Origin: an uncultured Saprospiraceae bacterium
GTDB taxonomy: Bacteria > Bacteroidota > Bacteroidia > Chitinophagales > Saprospiraceae
Reading direction: 5' to 3'
Assembly (NCBI GenBank): GCA_938010785.1
Contig: CALLVC010000465.1
Span: 1 to 37,944, forward strand
Length of the DNA stretch: 37,944 nucleotides
The position numbers and the translations under genes were made by a program. Positions 1-7,629 of this stretch are shown here, piece by piece. The notes beneath the pieces are model-generated. The model ran no database searches. It was not told the DNA's origin and worked only from the letters and a program-made list of their open reading frames with translations. Each line of letters starts with the position of its first letter. Position 1 is the first letter of the stretch.

Positions 1-4
1 CTGA

Positions 5-1015
5 CTACCCCACCAAATTCTTCAACATCTTAATCGCATTACCACTATCAATCGCTGCTTTTGCTTCTGCAATACAATCTTTGATATCTGTCGTTGGTTT
101 AAATCGTTGAATGGCAAATCCTGCATTTGCACAAACTGCCAAAGTCTGTGCCTCCGTCCCATTTCCACTTAAAACATTTGTCAAAATTTTAGCGGAATCG
201 GCTATTGTTTCGCCACCTCTTAAGTCGTCAGGATTTAACGTTTTTAAGCCTAAATCTTCTGGACTTACCACTCCATCAAAACTATTAGAACGAACTTCAA
301 AAGGACTTGTCAAAGAGATTTCGTCGTATACATCTAATGAATGTACCGTGGCATAATTGATACCCATATCCTCAAAAACGGCTTTGTAAAGTGGTAATAA
401 GGCTGGAGAAAAAACACCTGTCAATTGGTGATTGGGTCTTGCTGGATTTAATAAAGGGCCGAGCATATTGAAAAAAGTCTTCACGCCTAATCCTCGCCTA
501 ATCCCTCCGACATGTTTCATCGCTGGGTGAAATAAGGGGGCGTGCATATAGCAAAAATTGGCTCGGTCTAAACAAGCTCTTAGTTTATCATAATCGTTGG
601 TCATTTCATAGCCTAAATGTTCCAAGACATTGGACGAACCACAATTGGAAGATACACCGACGTTGCCATGTTTCGCTACTTTGTATCCTGCGCCTGCTAC
701 TACAAAAGAGGAAGTCGTTGAAATATTGAAAGTATCTTTTCCATCGCCACCTGTTCCACACATATCTATCGCATCCATATCCGAAATGTCGATGTGTAAT
801 GCCAATTCAATCATCGCTTCTCTGAATCCCGCTAACTCCTCTCCTGTGATTGGTCGCATTTGAAAACAGGTCAATAAGGCCGTCGTTTGGTGTGGATTGA
901 CTTGCCCTTTTCCGACTGCGGTTAAGATGGCCTTCGCACGTTTTTTATTTAATTGCTCCCCCGCAAATAAATCATTGAGGGTCTCTTTTATATTTAAGCT
1001 TACTACTTCTGACAT
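5..1015 (-). CDS. trpD: Anthranilate phosphoribosyltransferase TrpD
   Basis: This enzyme transfers phosphoribose from PRPP to anthranilate, the second step of cytoplasmic tryptophan biosynthesis. The 336-residue protein has the usual family length and is complete: its TAG stop lies five bases from the window edge. The glycine-rich PRPP loop GTGGDGKDTFNIST is near residues 87-100, followed by KHGNVGVSSNCGSSNVLE near 114-131 and the anthranilate-site segment HPAMKHVGGIRRGLG near 162-176. It is divergent from tnaA across a 404-base gap. The bases just before its ATG are tandem copies of a CCGTAAACCGT-type word that also precedes tnaA. Further trp genes would lie beyond the left edge. The identification is firm. 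Confidence 0.97.
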   Translation of the reverse strand: MSEVVSLNIKETLNDLFAGEQLNKKRAKAILTAVGKGQVNPHQTTALLTCFQMRPITGEELAGFREAMIELALHIDISDMDAIDMCGTGGDGKDTFNISTTSSFVVAGAGYKVAKHGNVGVSSNCGSSNVLEHLGYEMTNDYDKLRACLDRANFCYMHAPLFHPAMKHVGGIRRGLGVKTFFNMLGPLLNPARPNHQLTGVFSPALLPLYKAVFEDMGINYATVHSLDVYDEISLTSPFEVRSNSFDGVVSPEDLGLKTLNPDDLRGGETIADSAKILTNVLSGNGTEAQTLAVCANAGFAIQRFKPTTDIKDCIAEAKAAIDSGNAIKMLKNLVG

Positions 1016-1020
1016 TTATA

Positions 1021-1075
1021 AGTACGGTTTACGGTTTACGGTTCACGGCGCACGGTTCACGGTTCACGGGCTTAT
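1021..1075 (-). repeat. Tandem CCGTAAACCGT-type word before trpD
   Basis: Read toward trpD, this is a run of variants of CCGTGAACCGT and CCGTAAACCGT in consecutive 7-8 base units, ending five bases before the start codon. The same word in the same sense precedes tnaA, so the two blocks form an inverted pair across the intergenic region. Confidence 0.85.
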
Positions 1076-1315
1076 TTCCCAAAACCGTCGGCATAAAAAT
1101 ATTGGAACGGGTAAAGTTATTAATTGTCTCGTTTATTATGGGGTATTTTTATAAAAACTATTTTTTGCATTTGAACCAAGACTTTTTTAACTTCGTTCCA
1201 TGAAGTTTTTTATTTATCGCTTTATTAAGCAACGTGATTCTTTTCTTGGATAATCTTTCCTTTTTGCATACGATTCTGTGTGCTAAATTTTTCTGTTTTT
1301 TTTAATTGGTATTGT

Positions 1316-1416
1316 TTTACGGTGTGCGGTATTATGATTCACGGTATACGTTATGGTAAACCGAGGAATTGGTAATTTAAGTCCGTTCACCGTAAACCGT
1401 GTACCGTAAACCGTCT
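1316..1416 (+). repeat. Tandem CCGTAAACCGT-type word before tnaA
   Basis: Two parts are visible. At about 1316-1370 the word appears as ACGGTGTGCGGT and similar forms. At about 1382-1414 it appears in the opposite sense as CCGTTCACCGTAAACCGT and CCGTAAACCGT, stopping a few bases before the tnaA ATG. The block contains an in-frame GTG at 1399 that extends the tnaA frame spuriously. Confidence 0.85.
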
Positions 1417-1419
1417 TTC

Positions 1420-2796
1420 ATGAAACTACCACATATTCCTCCTTATAAAACTAAAGTTGTCGAGCCTGTATATTTTAGAACAAAAGCAGAGCGGACAGAA
1501 AAGATAAAAGAAGTCAATTATAATTTATTTAACCTGCATAGCGATTGGGTAATTATCGACCTAATGACCGACTCTGGTACTGGTGCCATGAGTGAGCAAC
1601 AATGGGCAGAAATTATGCTCGGAGATGAAAGCTATGCTGGGTCAGAATCTTATTTTAAACTCAAACGCTCCGTCAAGGAAATTATGGGTTTTGATTATTT
1701 AGCGCCAACCCATCAAGGACGAGCCGCTGAAAATATTTTATTCTCGGCAGTAGTCAAAGACGGAGATGTCGTGCCTGGTAATGCGCACTTTGACACCACA
1801 AAAGGTCATATCGAATTCCGAAAAGCGGAAGCCATTGATTGTACCATCCAAGAGGCTTTTGACACGGAAACTTATCACCCTTTTAAGGGGAATATTGATT
1901 TAGAAAAATTGGAATCGGTCATTAAAAAATATGGACAAAAACGGATTCCATTTATCAATATCACGGTTACTTGTAATACCGTCGGTGGGCAACCAGTCTC
2001 CTTATCGAACATTAAGGCGACTTGTCAACTGGCACAAAAATATGGTATTCCAATTTACATGGATATTGCTCGCTATGCCGAAAATGCTTACTTCATTAAA
2101 ATGCGAGAAACAGCCTATGCAGACTGGTCCATTGCCGAAATTGTCAAGGAAATGTTCAAAGATGCGAGCGTTGTTTGGATGAGTAGCAAAAAAGATGGTT
2201 TGGTCAATATCGGTGGTTTTATCGCTTTAAACGATGAAGCTTTGTATGAAAAATTGGGCCAATTCACGATTATTTATGAAGGCTTTCTGACTTATGGGGG
2301 CATGAGTGGTCGAGCAATGGGCGCACTAGCCGTTGGTCTAAAAGAAGGAATAGAATTTGACTATTTGGATGACCGTGTAAAACAAGTGCAGTATTTAGCA
2401 AAAAAATTAAAAGATTACGGCATTCCGATTCAAGAGCCTGTCGGTGGGCATGCGCTTTATATTGATGCCAAAAGAATGTTGCCCCATATCCCTCAATCTC
2501 AATACCCAGCCCAACTTTTAGGCGTGGAAGCCTATATTGAAGGCGGTATTCGAGGGGTGGAAATAGGTACGCTTTTAGCGGACAGAGACCCTGCAACTGG
2601 TAAAGACCGATTGCCAAAAATGGAATTACTGCGCTTGGCGATTCCTCGTCGAGTATACTCTCGCAACCATATGGACTATGTGGCCGCTACGATGGCGAAT
2701 GTGATGGCAAGGCGTGATGAAATTACGGCTGGTTTTAGAATTACTAAACAGGCGGAGATTTTACGGCATTTTACGGTGGAATTGGAGGCGATATAA
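1420..2796 (+). CDS. tnaA: Tryptophanase (tryptophan indole-lyase)
   Basis: This PLP enzyme cleaves tryptophan to indole, pyruvate and ammonia. I start it at the ATG at 1420 (458 residues, MKLPHIPPYK) and not at the GTG at 1399, because the seven extra codons are pure intergenic repeat and E. coli TnaA is of similar length from its equivalent start. Family motifs include LLTDSGTGA-like DLMTDSGTGAMS, PTHQGR, and SSKKDG with the PLP lysine. Three positions separate it from tyrosine phenol-lyase: the Asp in HFDTTKGH (Thr in TPL), the VEIG segment in GIRGVEIG (MERG in TPL), and the His in LRHFT (Phe in TPL). All match tryptophanase. No Trp-containing TnaC-like leader is visible upstream. A hairpin follows the stop. 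Confidence 0.95.
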   Translation: MKLPHIPPYKTKVVEPVYFRTKAERTEKIKEVNYNLFNLHSDWVIIDLMTDSGTGAMSEQQWAEIMLGDESYAGSESYFKLKRSVKEIMGFDYLAPTHQGRAAENILFSAVVKDGDVVPGNAHFDTTKGHIEFRKAEAIDCTIQEAFDTETYHPFKGNIDLEKLESVIKKYGQKRIPFINITVTCNTVGGQPVSLSNIKATCQLAQKYGIPIYMDIARYAENAYFIKMRETAYADWSIAEIVKEMFKDASVVWMSSKKDGLVNIGGFIALNDEALYEKLGQFTIIYEGFLTYGGMSGRAMGALAVGLKEGIEFDYLDDRVKQVQYLAKKLKDYGIPIQEPVGGHALYIDAKRMLPHIPQSQYPAQLLGVEAYIEGGIRGVEIGTLLADRDPATGKDRLPKMELLRLAIPRRVYSRNHMDYVAATMANVMARRDEITAGFRITKQAEILRHFTVELEAI

Positions 2797-2806
2797 ATGA
2801 TGGTAT

Positions 2807-2846
2807 GATTGTGTGATTGTCCCGTTAGTTGGGCAATCACTCAATC
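2807..2846 (+). terminator. Hairpin after tnaA
   Basis: The arms GATTGTGTGATTG..CCC and GGGCAATCACTCAATC flank a GTTAGTT loop, with one mismatch and one bulge, beginning about ten bases after the tnaA stop. A T-rich tract follows. It also fits the junction-word pattern: a G-rich word after a stop, then its complement. Confidence 0.6.
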
Positions 2847-2885
2847 ATTTAGTTTTCATTCATTTTTCATAGCGGCTAAAGAAAG

Positions 2886-3146
2886 AGCCCCAGATAGCTA
2901 TCGGGGCTGAAAGTATCGCTTTCTAGGCTTCCCTAGCAGGAGATACTTTGAAAGTATCTCTTGCTTTTCGGTCAATAATCCCTTAGCCTGACGGCTATGG
3001 TCCAGACTGGAAACCAATATCTGGTCGTCTCCCGACGACCGTATCCTTTTTTGCTACAATACACTCGTCTGGAGACGAGTCGGATACGCATATCAAGCCC
3101 GCCTGACTTGTGTGCGAGCAGGTCTGGAGACTTGATATATCGGGAT
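2886..3146. repeat. Composite block of palindromic repeats
   Basis: About 260 bases of consecutive hairpins: AGCCCC-A-GATAGCTATC-GGGGCT at 2886-2908; GAAAGTATC/GATACTTTGAAAGTATC elements at about 2910-2967; GGTCGTCTCCCGACGACC at about 3026-3043; ACTCGTCTGGAGACGAGT at about 3063-3080, with flanking GTATCC/GGATAC; and TATCAAG...CTTGATA enclosing 3089-3139. Short open frames on both strands across it are by-products of the symmetry. It lies directly downstream of the small gene at 3147-3323 and between converging transcripts. It resembles REP/BIME-type elements, but I cannot assign a known family. Confidence 0.7.
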
Positions 3147-3323
3147 TTAAGTAACCAATTCAAACAATATAACAACTAAGACAAGCGTCCCGTAGGTTAA
3201 TATTTTCCATTTTCGTGCTATCGTCTCACTTTTATAAATTCCGTAAATGCCAAGCGGCGGAAAAAAAAGTAAGAATGCGCCAACCATCTGTGGGTCGTTA
3301 TACCATTTATCTTTAGTTATCAT
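3147..3323 (-). CDS. Small two-helix membrane protein
   Basis: An open frame of 58 codons begins at ATG (3323) and ends at TAA (3149-3147). The product starts MITKDKWYNDPQMVG, has a hydrophobic segment AFLLFFPPLGIYGIY (residues about 16-30), a basic link KSETIARKWK, and a second hydrophobic helix ILTYGTLVLVVILFEL (about 41-56). The W-(Y/N)N...FPPLGIYGIYKS arrangement looks like small membrane proteins I have seen in Bacteroidota, which supports a real gene, but I know of no assigned function. Its stop touches the palindrome block. Codon use and the clean two-helix pattern argue against chance; the short length leaves some doubt. Confidence 0.6.
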   Translation of the reverse strand: MITKDKWYNDPQMVGAFLLFFPPLGIYGIYKSETIARKWKILTYGTLVLVVILFELVT

Positions 3324-3388
3324 TTTGTAGGTTATGAAAGTTGTTCTTGAATTCGGACCTAACTAGAGTGTCCAATAAAAAAGTGATG

Positions 3389-3453
3389 AAATCCGTTGGG
3401 AATAATAATCGGTTGGAAAAATGACCTTACGGATTAAATTCCCCAACGGATTT
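3389..3453 (-). terminator. Hairpin after the GH26 gene
   Basis: AAATCCGTTGGG at 3389-3400 pairs with CCCCAACGGATTT at 3441-3453, ending seven bases downstream of the mannanase stop codon on the minus strand. A 40-base loop separates the arms, so this is an imperfect long-range hairpin and not a textbook intrinsic terminator. Confidence 0.45.
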
Positions 3454-3459
3454 TAAATT

Positions 3460-4860
3460 TTAATTGCCTTGTTTAAAGAACGAAATACTCATTCCTTTAC
3501 CTAATTTACTATCTGTTAAATTTACAAAATAAAGACCAGTAGGCAAATTCTGTAAAACAATTTCACTACTAATAAAATATTTATCCGCTTTTAATACCAA
3601 CTGCCCCAAACTATTAAAAATAGCCAAATCAAACCTATCCTCCAAAGCACCGCCCTTCAATTCCACTCGAATATAATCCACCGCAGGATTTGGACTAATG
3701 ACCAATTCCATGTCCTCAAAAAAATTATCCTCAACCGATGTACTCATCACCAAACTACAATCATACATATCTGGCAAATCCTGTTCAAAGACCGTAAAAT
3801 CATCGTCGTAAAAAGCAACAAAATCCTCATGCGTCGCTTCTTCTGGCAATGGCACCCAATGATGATTGGGACGGTCATTCCGCCAAGTGTGGGCATAAGC
3901 TAATTTTCGAGCAATCGTATCTTCTTTTAAGGTTTGCAAGAAAGTCGTTGTGAACCAATCTGGTCTATCGGCAAATTGTACGCCGCCGCTGACGCCAAAT
4001 TCTGTGAGTGCCGCGACCTTGTCATTGGCTTCCGCAAATTCCACGACTAGCTGTGCATTGGCGAGCAAAAACATTTCATATAATATGGTGGCGTAGCTAT
4101 CGAAGCCGATAATATCCACATAATCATTGCCCGGATAACGTGCTTCATACCCTCCACTAAAGGCTGGGTCGGACGGCGAGTAGGCATATAATACATGATG
4201 GATATTTCGGGTATTTCGTAGATAATCAACGGTAAACTGCCAAAGGGCTACATATTCTTCGGGCGTACAATGGGGTGCACTCCACCAAAACCAATCGCCC
4301 GTATTTTCGTGAAAAGGGCGATAAATAACAGGTATTAAATCTCCATTTTTATCAACCAAAGTATTTAAAAAATCAGCCACTTGATTGAGGTGTGTAATCA
4401 ATCTTTCTTGAGCGAGACTGTTTTCGGTCAAGATTTCTTGGACAGGATTATTTTGCGTATCCCATGAATCGCCACCTGTTTGAAAATTTTCCATGTGGTC
4501 ACTGAAAGTAATCACCGCACCTCTTTCATGTGCCCGAATGGTATGGTTTCGGAAAATGAAACCTCTCACAAAATCAAAACCATAGACCGCTGGATAATCG
4601 CCTACTGCTTCCAAACAATCAGAACGGTCGGCTAAGCCGTTGTTGTCTACCCAACCAATGCCTTCCAAGGTGGTGTTTTGGTGACCAAATAATAAGTTAT
4701 CGTTGCTCACATTTTTTAATTGTTGATAGAGGGCTTGGGTTTGGCAAGTGGCGGATATATCGGATTGTCCCACAATAAATTGGGCACTAATTAAAACCAA
4801 CGATATGGTTAGTACTATTGCTTTAAGCAGCGATGTGAGGATGTGTTTAGTAAATTGCAA
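3460..4860 (-). CDS. Secreted GH26 beta-mannanase with T9SS tail
   Basis: Predicted endo-beta-1,4-mannanase that cleaves mannan backbones outside the cell. Residues 1-31 form a signal peptide. The catalytic barrel spans roughly 40-360. The motif YRPFHENTGDWFWW carries the likely acid/base Glu185, and ALTEFGVSG the likely nucleophile Glu287, the standard GH26 pair. DHMENF near 121-126 and YAYSPSD near 225-231 also fit the family. The last ~80 residues, starting at the SPNP box (389-392), are a type A type IX secretion sorting domain ending in SISFFKQGN, so the enzyme should cross the outer membrane by T9SS and be surface-attached or released. It stands alone, without SusC/D or sugar-uptake neighbours. 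Other GH26 specificities (for example xylanase) cannot be excluded. Confidence 0.9.
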   Translation of the reverse strand: MQFTKHILTSLLKAIVLTISLVLISAQFIVGQSDISATCQTQALYQQLKNVSNDNLLFGHQNTTLEGIGWVDNNGLADRSDCLEAVGDYPAVYGFDFVRGFIFRNHTIRAHERGAVITFSDHMENFQTGGDSWDTQNNPVQEILTENSLAQERLITHLNQVADFLNTLVDKNGDLIPVIYRPFHENTGDWFWWSAPHCTPEEYVALWQFTVDYLRNTRNIHHVLYAYSPSDPAFSGGYEARYPGNDYVDIIGFDSYATILYEMFLLANAQLVVEFAEANDKVAALTEFGVSGGVQFADRPDWFTTTFLQTLKEDTIARKLAYAHTWRNDRPNHHWVPLPEEATHEDFVAFYDDDFTVFEQDLPDMYDCSLVMSTSVEDNFFEDMELVISPNPAVDYIRVELKGGALEDRFDLAIFNSLGQLVLKADKYFISSEIVLQNLPTGLYFVNLTDSKLGKGMSISFFKQGN

Positions 4861-5246
4861 ATAATTGATTTTGATTAAAAAAGTAATGGTTATGCGTTAT
4901 CAAAGTTCGGATGAAATTAAAAAAGAGATTTGATAATAATTAGTTAGCTATTCTAGGAGGATAGGTTGTACGGACCCGCCTGAATGCGTAGCGGGCAGGT
5001 TCGTCGGTACGTTTAGAACTTACGCAATATGCCCTTCAAATTTACCTATTTAAAATTATGGATGCAGGGTAAAAATCCCTATCGTCCCCAACTTGACTTT
5101 TTATTGACAATCGTTTTATTATGCTCCTATAAAAGTATTCATCCAAAGTTCTAATACCCATCCTGGGCTGTGTGAAGACCCCGCAAAAGTATTGGATGAC
5201 CTTTTTGAACGGTATGTTTTATAAGATAAGAAAATTCGTTAGCAAC
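4861..5246. other. Gap upstream of the mannanase gene
   Basis: This 386-base region lies between two minus-strand genes and has no supportable gene. It should contain the mannanase promoter near 4870-4960. At about 4970-5011 there is an imperfect palindrome (CCCGC, spacer, GCGGG, with flanking GTACGGAC and TTCGTCGGTACG) of the same general kind as the other GC-rich palindromes in the window. I see nothing else in it. Confidence 0.5.
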
Positions 5247-6488
5247 TTATGTTATTGCCGCCCGAATCTTATACTCCGCCTTGTCCCAAGCTTTTGTCTC
5301 CATTACCTTTTTAATAATTTTCACCACCTTAAAAATATCTTGATACCGCAAATACATTGGTGTAATCCCAAATCGCAAAATATCAGGTGTTCTAAAGTCA
5401 GAAATAACGCCCTCTTTTTTTATAGCTTGGTAAACGCCATGTCCTTCCGTATGTCGAAAAGCAACGTGACCCGCTCGTTTTTCATCCTCCTTTGGACTTG
5501 CCAATTCAAAACCAAATGCTGCACATTCTTGCGCCATTAAATCAATGAATAATCGACTAAGTTGGATGGCTTTTTTTCTTAAATCGGCAATAGAGGTTTT
5601 AGCAAATAAATCAACTCCACATTCCAAGGCTGCCATACCTAGAATACCGGGGGTACCGCATCGGAAGCGAGCTATATCGGGCGAAGGAGTGTACGCATCT
5701 GTGAAGGCAAATGGGTCTTGATGTCCCATCCAGCCTGCCAAAATAGGTAAGGCTTCCTTTTGATGTCTCTTGGCTACATAAATAAAAGCTGGCGCGCCGG
5801 GACCACCATTTAAAAATTTATACCCACAACCTACTGCAAAATCTACTTTGCATCTGTTGAGTTCAACTTCTATCGAACCAACACTATGACTTAAATCCCA
5901 CACCACTAAAACGCCTTTGTCGTGTGCTTTTTTAGTGATGGTTTTCATGTCTTTGATGGTCGCTGTTTTATAATGTACTTGTGTCAGTAATAAAACAGCT
6001 ACGTCTTCAGTCAGATTATCTAAAATCGCTGCTGGTTCAACTACTTTGGCAGTTAGTTTTCCATCCGAAAAGGCTTCGATACCTTGCATCATGTATAAGT
6101 CCGTAGGGAAATTGCCTGCTTCGGAAAGCATTACTGTTCGCCCTTTTTGAAGACTTATCGCTGCACATAAGGCTTTATAAATATTAACGGAAGTGGTATC
6201 TGCTACGATTACTTCTCCTTTATCGGCTCCTATCAATGTCGCTATTTTATCTCCTACTTTAATCGGTGAATCAAACCAACCTGCCTGTGACCAAGAACCT
6301 ATCATGCCTTCCCCCCACTCTTTTTGCATCACCTGCTTTAATCTTTTAGTCGTGATTTTGGGTAAGGAACCTAAAGAATTACCATCCATATTGATTTTAC
6401 CCTTAGGTAAATAGAACTCCTTTCTTAGGTGTGCTAAAGGGTCATTTTTATCAAGCTGTTGGCAATAGGACTTGGTTATATTTTGCAT
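5247..6488 (-). CDS. kynU: Kynureninase
   Basis: PLP enzyme that splits kynurenine (or 3-hydroxykynurenine) into anthranilate (or 3-hydroxyanthranilate) and alanine. The 413-residue length is normal. N-terminal YLPKGKINMDGNSLG and GEGMIGSWSQAGW are family signatures. WDLSHSVG carries the cofactor-binding Asp198, and GCGYKFLNGGPGAPAF carries Lys224, which holds PLP. GWMGHQDPFAF and RFRCGTPGILG complete the active-site set. The anthranilate it makes is the substrate of the nearby TrpD. It is divergent from the queuosine-salvage cluster. No other kynurenine gene is adjacent; a lipoprotein hydrolase at 18975 has only a loose resemblance to kynurenine formamidases. Confidence 0.95.
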   Translation of the reverse strand: MQNITKSYCQQLDKNDPLAHLRKEFYLPKGKINMDGNSLGSLPKITTKRLKQVMQKEWGEGMIGSWSQAGWFDSPIKVGDKIATLIGADKGEVIVADTTSVNIYKALCAAISLQKGRTVMLSEAGNFPTDLYMMQGIEAFSDGKLTAKVVEPAAILDNLTEDVAVLLLTQVHYKTATIKDMKTITKKAHDKGVLVVWDLSHSVGSIEVELNRCKVDFAVGCGYKFLNGGPGAPAFIYVAKRHQKEALPILAGWMGHQDPFAFTDAYTPSPDIARFRCGTPGILGMAALECGVDLFAKTSIADLRKKAIQLSRLFIDLMAQECAAFGFELASPKEDEKRAGHVAFRHTEGHGVYQAIKKEGVISDFRTPDILRFGITPMYLRYQDIFKVVKIIKKVMETKAWDKAEYKIRAAIT

Positions 6489-6648
6489 TAAAGTGCTGTT
6501 TTGAACTTGTTTAAATTTAAATTAGTTCTTATATCAGCGAATTTCTAAGAATAATCTGATTTATCGCAGGTTTTTCAATTAAATATTTTCAAAAATCGCT
6601 GTGGGGAATATTTTAGTTAAAAATACGGTTAGGAAAAGGGAGATAGTT

Positions 6649-6656
6649 TACTTTTG
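6649..6656 (+). promoter_or_regulatory. -7 box TACTTTTG for the queuosine-salvage cluster
   Basis: The sequence matches the Bacteroidota -7 consensus TAnnTTTG and is followed by CA, about 43 bases before the transporter start. The -33 element is not clear. Confidence 0.45.
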
Positions 6657-6698
6657 CAAAATTTTTAATAGATAAGTGATACCTACAACAACTAGCTA

Positions 6699-7490
6699 AT
6701 GGATTTTATTTCTGAAAAACTAATCACCATCATGAACGCTTGGCCGCCAGAGGCTATCTGGGTATTGATGTTGATTATCTGCTTTTTAACCATCCTTGGC
6801 GCTAATCGTTATTATGGTCCTGGCGGTTTATTTGCCTATATAGCCGTTTCTATTATCATCGCCAATATTCAGGTGTTAAAAGCGGTACAATTTAATTTGT
6901 ATCCTGAACCTGTTGCTTTGGGGACGATTCTTTTCTCTTCTACCTATTTGGCAACAGATATTCTTGGAGAAAACTACGGCATTAAAAAAGCAAGAAATGG
7001 CGTTTTTATGGGTTTATTTGCCCACCTCTTTTTCTCCATTATTATGCTATTTACACTTGGCTTTTCCCCACTCACGCCCGAACAAGCAGGAGAAGCGATG
7101 GCTTGGGCTTTGCCTTATCACGACCATATTTCTAAATTATTCACTTTACAATTCTCCTTATTTTTTGCGGGTTTAGCAGCTTATCTAACCAGTCAATTGT
7201 ACGACATTTGGTTTTATGATTGGATTAAACGGAAAACAAAAAATCGCTACTTATGGTTGCGAAATAATGCTTCGACGATGGTTTCTGCGCTCATCGACAA
7301 TACTGTTTTTTCCGTTTTAGCATGGATTGTACTTAGCTCAAACCCTCTTCCTTTTATGACCGTTTTGGTTACTTATATTTTAGGTACGTATTGGCTACGA
7401 TTGTTTATTGCCATCTTAGATACGCCGATGATTTATTTGTCTAAACAGTGGAAGTATGTTGGAGAAACGATTAACGAGAGTAGAGAGTAG
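6699..7490 (+). CDS. yhhQ: Queuosine-precursor transporter (YhhQ/QPTR family)
   Basis: Inner-membrane importer of the queuosine family (COG1738, Vut_1 fold), carrying queuine or its precursors into the cell. The 263-residue protein is almost wholly hydrophobic with about six or seven membrane helices. Family signatures are visible: ATDILGENYGIKKARNGV (about residues 87-104) and the segment LRNNASTMVSALIDNTVFS (about 187-205), where small and charged residues line the substrate path. The next two genes on the same strand are a tRNA-guanine transglycosylase and a queuosine-salvage nucleosidase, which fixes the substrate class. The exact molecule imported (queuine, queuosine or preQ1) cannot be read from the sequence; the neighbours favour queuine or queuosine. 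Confidence 0.9.
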   Translation: MDFISEKLITIMNAWPPEAIWVLMLIICFLTILGANRYYGPGGLFAYIAVSIIIANIQVLKAVQFNLYPEPVALGTILFSSTYLATDILGENYGIKKARNGVFMGLFAHLFFSIIMLFTLGFSPLTPEQAGEAMAWALPYHDHISKLFTLQFSLFFAGLAAYLTSQLYDIWFYDWIKRKTKNRYLWLRNNASTMVSALIDNTVFSVLAWIVLSSNPLPFMTVLVTYILGTYWLRLFIAILDTPMIYLSKQWKYVGETINESRE

Positions 7491-7559
7491 AGACCATTCC
7501 GCAAGCGGAATTGAGGGAATAGAGACTTACAACCAGCGTTTCACCGAGTAAAGTCTCTT
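7485..7559 (+). repeat. GAGAGTAGAGAGTAGAG word at the transporter stop
   Basis: The TAG stop of the transporter is itself part of a tandem GAGAGTAGAGAGTAGAGAC word. A small palindrome TTCCGC-AA-GCGGAA, a further GAATAGAGACTT copy and the complementary AAGTCTCTTC follow, so the purine-rich and pyrimidine-rich copies can pair. This fits the stop-to-start word pattern seen elsewhere in the window. Confidence 0.55.
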
Positions 7560-7617
7560 CTATTAATAATATTTTCACAACTAACAAATTCATCATTCAT
7601 CATTTATTTATATTCCT

Positions 7618-7625
7618 TATTTTTG
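7618..7625 (+). promoter_or_regulatory. -7 box TATTTTTG immediately before tgt
   Basis: TATTTTTG followed by C matches TAnnTTTG and ends only four bases before the tgt ATG. If it is active, transcription would begin at or next to the start codon and give a leaderless or nearly leaderless mRNA. A chance match in AT-rich DNA is possible, since tgt could also be read from the transporter promoter. Confidence 0.35.
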
Positions 7626-7629
7626 CCGA

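Larger units (their letters stand above)
1016..1419. other. Divergent trpD/tnaA intergenic region
   Basis: This 404-base gap holds no convincing gene. Both ends consist of degenerate repeats of one word (listed separately). The middle is very AT-rich, with a small hairpin at about 1189-1207 (AACTTC, 7-base loop, GAAGTT) followed by T-rich sequence. It must contain promoters for both genes, but I could not place a -7 box with confidence. Confidence 0.6.

Noticed and set aside
1200-1253. Short frame MKFFIYRFIKQRDSFLG upstream of tnaA as a TnaC-like leader peptide
   Set aside because: It has no tryptophan and no conserved TnaC features; the hairpin around its ATG is weak. Probably chance in AT-rich DNA.
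1420-2796. Tyrosine phenol-lyase as an alternative to tryptophanase
   Set aside because: The Asp in HFDTTKGH, VEIG and the LRHF histidine match tryptophanase and not TPL at the discriminating positions.
2972-3179. Overlapping open frames on both strands in the palindrome block
   Set aside because: They follow the symmetry of the repeats and have no protein-like composition; one also overlaps the end of the more convincing small membrane protein gene.
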